A program made the translations under genes and the position numbers. A stretch of DNA of 64,000 bases, from positions 158,881-222,880 of the forward strand of contig JAIXWR010000034.1 of assembly GCA_027491155.1 (NCBI GenBank). The letters are read 5' to 3'. Position 1 is the stretch's first letter, and every line of letters starts with the position of its first letter. This stretch comes from Verrucomicrobiaceae bacterium (GTDB taxonomy: Bacteria; Verrucomicrobiota; Verrucomicrobiia; Verrucomicrobiales; Akkermansiaceae). The notes below the pieces were generated by a model. The model saw only the letters and a list, made by a program, of their open reading frames with translations. It ran no database searches and was not told the origin of the DNA. This document shows positions 62,857 through 64,000 of the stretch, piece by piece.

Positions 62857-63639
62857 ATGCCCTCCCACTTCCTGAAGGCCGGCGACTTCCGCTTCGACAT
62901 GGGGCTGCGGCGCGGCACGCCGGACTACTTCCGGAACGTGGAGCCGCCCGGCTTGTTAGAAGAGCGGCGGGCCCTGCTCGCAGCCGATCCGGCGAGCTAC
63001 GCCGTCGCGTCGGAGGAAGCCGGACCGCTGCTGCGCGAGGCGGCGGCATTCGCTCGCTCGCTGGGAATCCCGGTCGAGGACGGGGCAACGGCCGCGCAAC
63101 TTGGCAGCGCTTGGGAGCCGGACTTCGTGCTGCTGGACGATGCCCTCCGCGTCCGGGCCGGCTGCGTCTGTTTTCCTTCCTTCTGGAGCCTGCCGGAAAA
63201 GCTCGGTCAGGTCATCGATCTCGTCCACGCCCCGGTGCCCGGACTGAACGAGGAGGTCGGAGCGAAGATCCGCATCTTCCTTGAGCGCCTGAAGCCCGGC
63301 GACATCTGGGAGCGCTGGAACTGGGGACTCGCCGCGACGCCGGAGCGGAACTGCCATCCGGAAATGCGGCGGCCGCGCCTCGATGCCAATGCAACCCCCG
63401 CCAGCACCTGGTTCCGGGTCGAGCACCAGGCCCTCGTCCGCCTGCCGGAGACCGGTGCCATCCTCTTCGGCATCCGCATCCACAGCAGCACGCTGGAAGA
63501 AGAAGCGGCCGCCGCGCCCGAGTTTGCCGCTGCCTTGAAGCGCCAGTTGGAGACGATGCCCGACGCCGTCGTCGACTACAAGGGACTGGCAGCCTGCCGC
63601 GGACGGCTTGCGATTCTGTTAGAGCGAGCGGGAAATTGA
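62857..63639 (+). CDS. DUF3445 family protein (heme-dependent oxidative N-demethylase-like)
   Basis: A 260-residue protein with the DUF3445 features WEPDFVLLDDALRVRAGCVC, FPSFWSLPEKLGQVIDLVHA, VPGLNEEVGAKIRIFLERLK, IWERWNWGLAATPE and WFRVEHQALVRLPETGAILF. The family includes a heme-dependent dimethylamine-type demethylase. The core W-x-R-x-N-W motif and RxEHQ are as in that group. Likely cytoplasmic; the substrate is not predictable. It starts 130 bases after the ThuA gene, across a repeat. Confidence 0.88.
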   Translation: MPSHFLKAGDFRFDMGLRRGTPDYFRNVEPPGLLEERRALLAADPASYAVASEEAGPLLREAAAFARSLGIPVEDGATAAQLGSAWEPDFVLLDDALRVRAGCVCFPSFWSLPEKLGQVIDLVHAPVPGLNEEVGAKIRIFLERLKPGDIWERWNWGLAATPERNCHPEMRRPRLDANATPASTWFRVEHQALVRLPETGAILFGIRIHSSTLEEEAAAAPEFAAALKRQLETMPDAVVDYKGLAACRGRLAILLERAGN

Positions 63640-63765
63640 AGGACGGAGATCATCGTCCGCGGGCTTTCGCAAGAGCCACGGACCGATAGAGCCCGATCCA
63701 CCGACCCCGCCGCCGGCCGCATCCGGACGCAACCTCTTCGAGGTAGCGGGCGATCTCGCGTCTTT

Positions 63766-63820
63766 CCCGGGGTAGCGCCTCCTACGTCGGCGCAACCCCG
63801 GGCTTTGGGACGAAGTCCCG
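63766..63820. repeat. Tandem double-hairpin element
   Basis: The stem CCCGGGGT/ACCCCGGG (63766-63773/63795-63802) with an inner GCGCC/GGCGC pairing is followed by GGGAC/GTCCC (63807-63811/63815-63819). It lies in the 361-base gap after the DUF3445 gene, which otherwise holds only repeats and shows no open frame that I trust. Confidence 0.6.
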
Positions 63821-63875
63821 TTGGGACAGGGGTATACCAGGAGCCTGAATCCTGCCATTCATCCTTGCCTGAACC

Positions 63876-63902
63876 TCCAAGCCGGCTGAAGCCGGCGCTC
63901 CC
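63876..63902 (+). repeat. Second exact copy of the 26481-26507 repeat
   Basis: These 27 bases, TCCAAGCCGGCTGAAG followed by CCGGCGCTCCC, are identical to 26481-26507, 37 kb away. Only one hairpin arm of the element is present here. It lies just before the 7-base tandem repeat. Confidence 0.85.
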
Positions 63903-63917
63903 TTCTGAAGCGTCCGT

Positions 63918-64000
63918 CATCCACCATCCACCATCCACCATCCACCATCCACCATCCACCATCCACCATCCACCATCCACCATCCACCATCCACCATCCA
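63918..64000. repeat. Tandem repeat of CCATCCA (7-base unit)
   Basis: About twelve copies of the 7-base unit run to the end of the window and may continue beyond it. The unit is not a multiple of three, so the six-frame products are meaningless heptapeptide runs. Copy number could vary between strains. Confidence 0.95.

Noticed and set aside
63576..63983. Frame with repeated MVDGGWW
   Set aside because: It is the 7-base tandem repeat read in frame; no gene context or ribosome site.
63918..64000. Possible CRISPR array
   Set aside because: The unit is only seven bases with no spacers.

Overview
The window looks like a chromosomal segment of a GC-rich Verrucomicrobiota bacterium, most like the Luteolibacter/Haloferula group of Verrucomicrobiaceae. 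This is inferred from the gene families: cytochrome-type DUF1549/DUF1553 proteins paired with Tat-exported DUF1501 proteins, Gfo/Idh/MocA oxidoreductases with Tat signals, ThuA-like and DUF1080-like proteins, prepilin-like proteins with a GFTLVELLVV N-terminus, and a MoxR/VWA operon with an enormous TPR protein. I see no phage, plasmid, insertion sequence or CRISPR array. Shine-Dalgarno sequences are often weak, and many genes are joined by ATGA stop/start overlaps.

Layout: 1-479 is the end of a DUF1501 gene. 582-5036 (minus) is an eight-gene ECF42-type sigma factor operon carrying two YCII/DGPF proteins, two SRPBCC proteins, a VOC protein, DUF1428 and DUF1579. 5315-22187 (minus) is a six-gene Bat-like operon: a 2930-residue TPR protein, a membrane coiled-coil protein, MoxR, DUF58, a BatA-like VWA protein and a double-VWA/amidotransferase-like protein. 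22729-28638 (minus) holds HrpA, an ADP-ribosylglycohydrolase and a predicted aminopeptidase. 28782-32165 holds a Gfo/Idh/MocA protein, tRNA-Lys, a HAD hydrolase and a DUF1080-like protein. 32316-37745 (plus) is nusA-infB-rbfA, a small membrane protein and an isochorismate synthase-like enzyme. 37861-42924 (minus) has an AIM24 protein and cdsA-dxr-ABC exporter. 43063-48442 has an EF-hand protein, a predicted pseudokinase, a dynamin-like GTPase, a polysaccharide deacetylase and MTA phosphorylase. 48499-55626 has a secreted unknown, a VanW-glycosyltransferase fusion with an L,D-transpeptidase, tRNA-Arg, tmk, a pseudopilin and a BamE-like protein. 55782-63639 has a DUF1549/1553-DUF1501 pair, two small unknown genes, a ThuA-like protein and DUF3445.

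Two DNA-level patterns cut across the genes. First, intergenic gaps repeatedly hold paired-hairpin elements of REP-like architecture, and one supplies the C-terminus of a gene. Second, the octamer CTGTTAGR occurs 19 times in all reading contexts, although TTAG/CTAA tetramers are otherwise scarce. The window ends inside a 7-base tandem repeat. Start sites, family names and pathway roles were assigned by reading translations without database searches.
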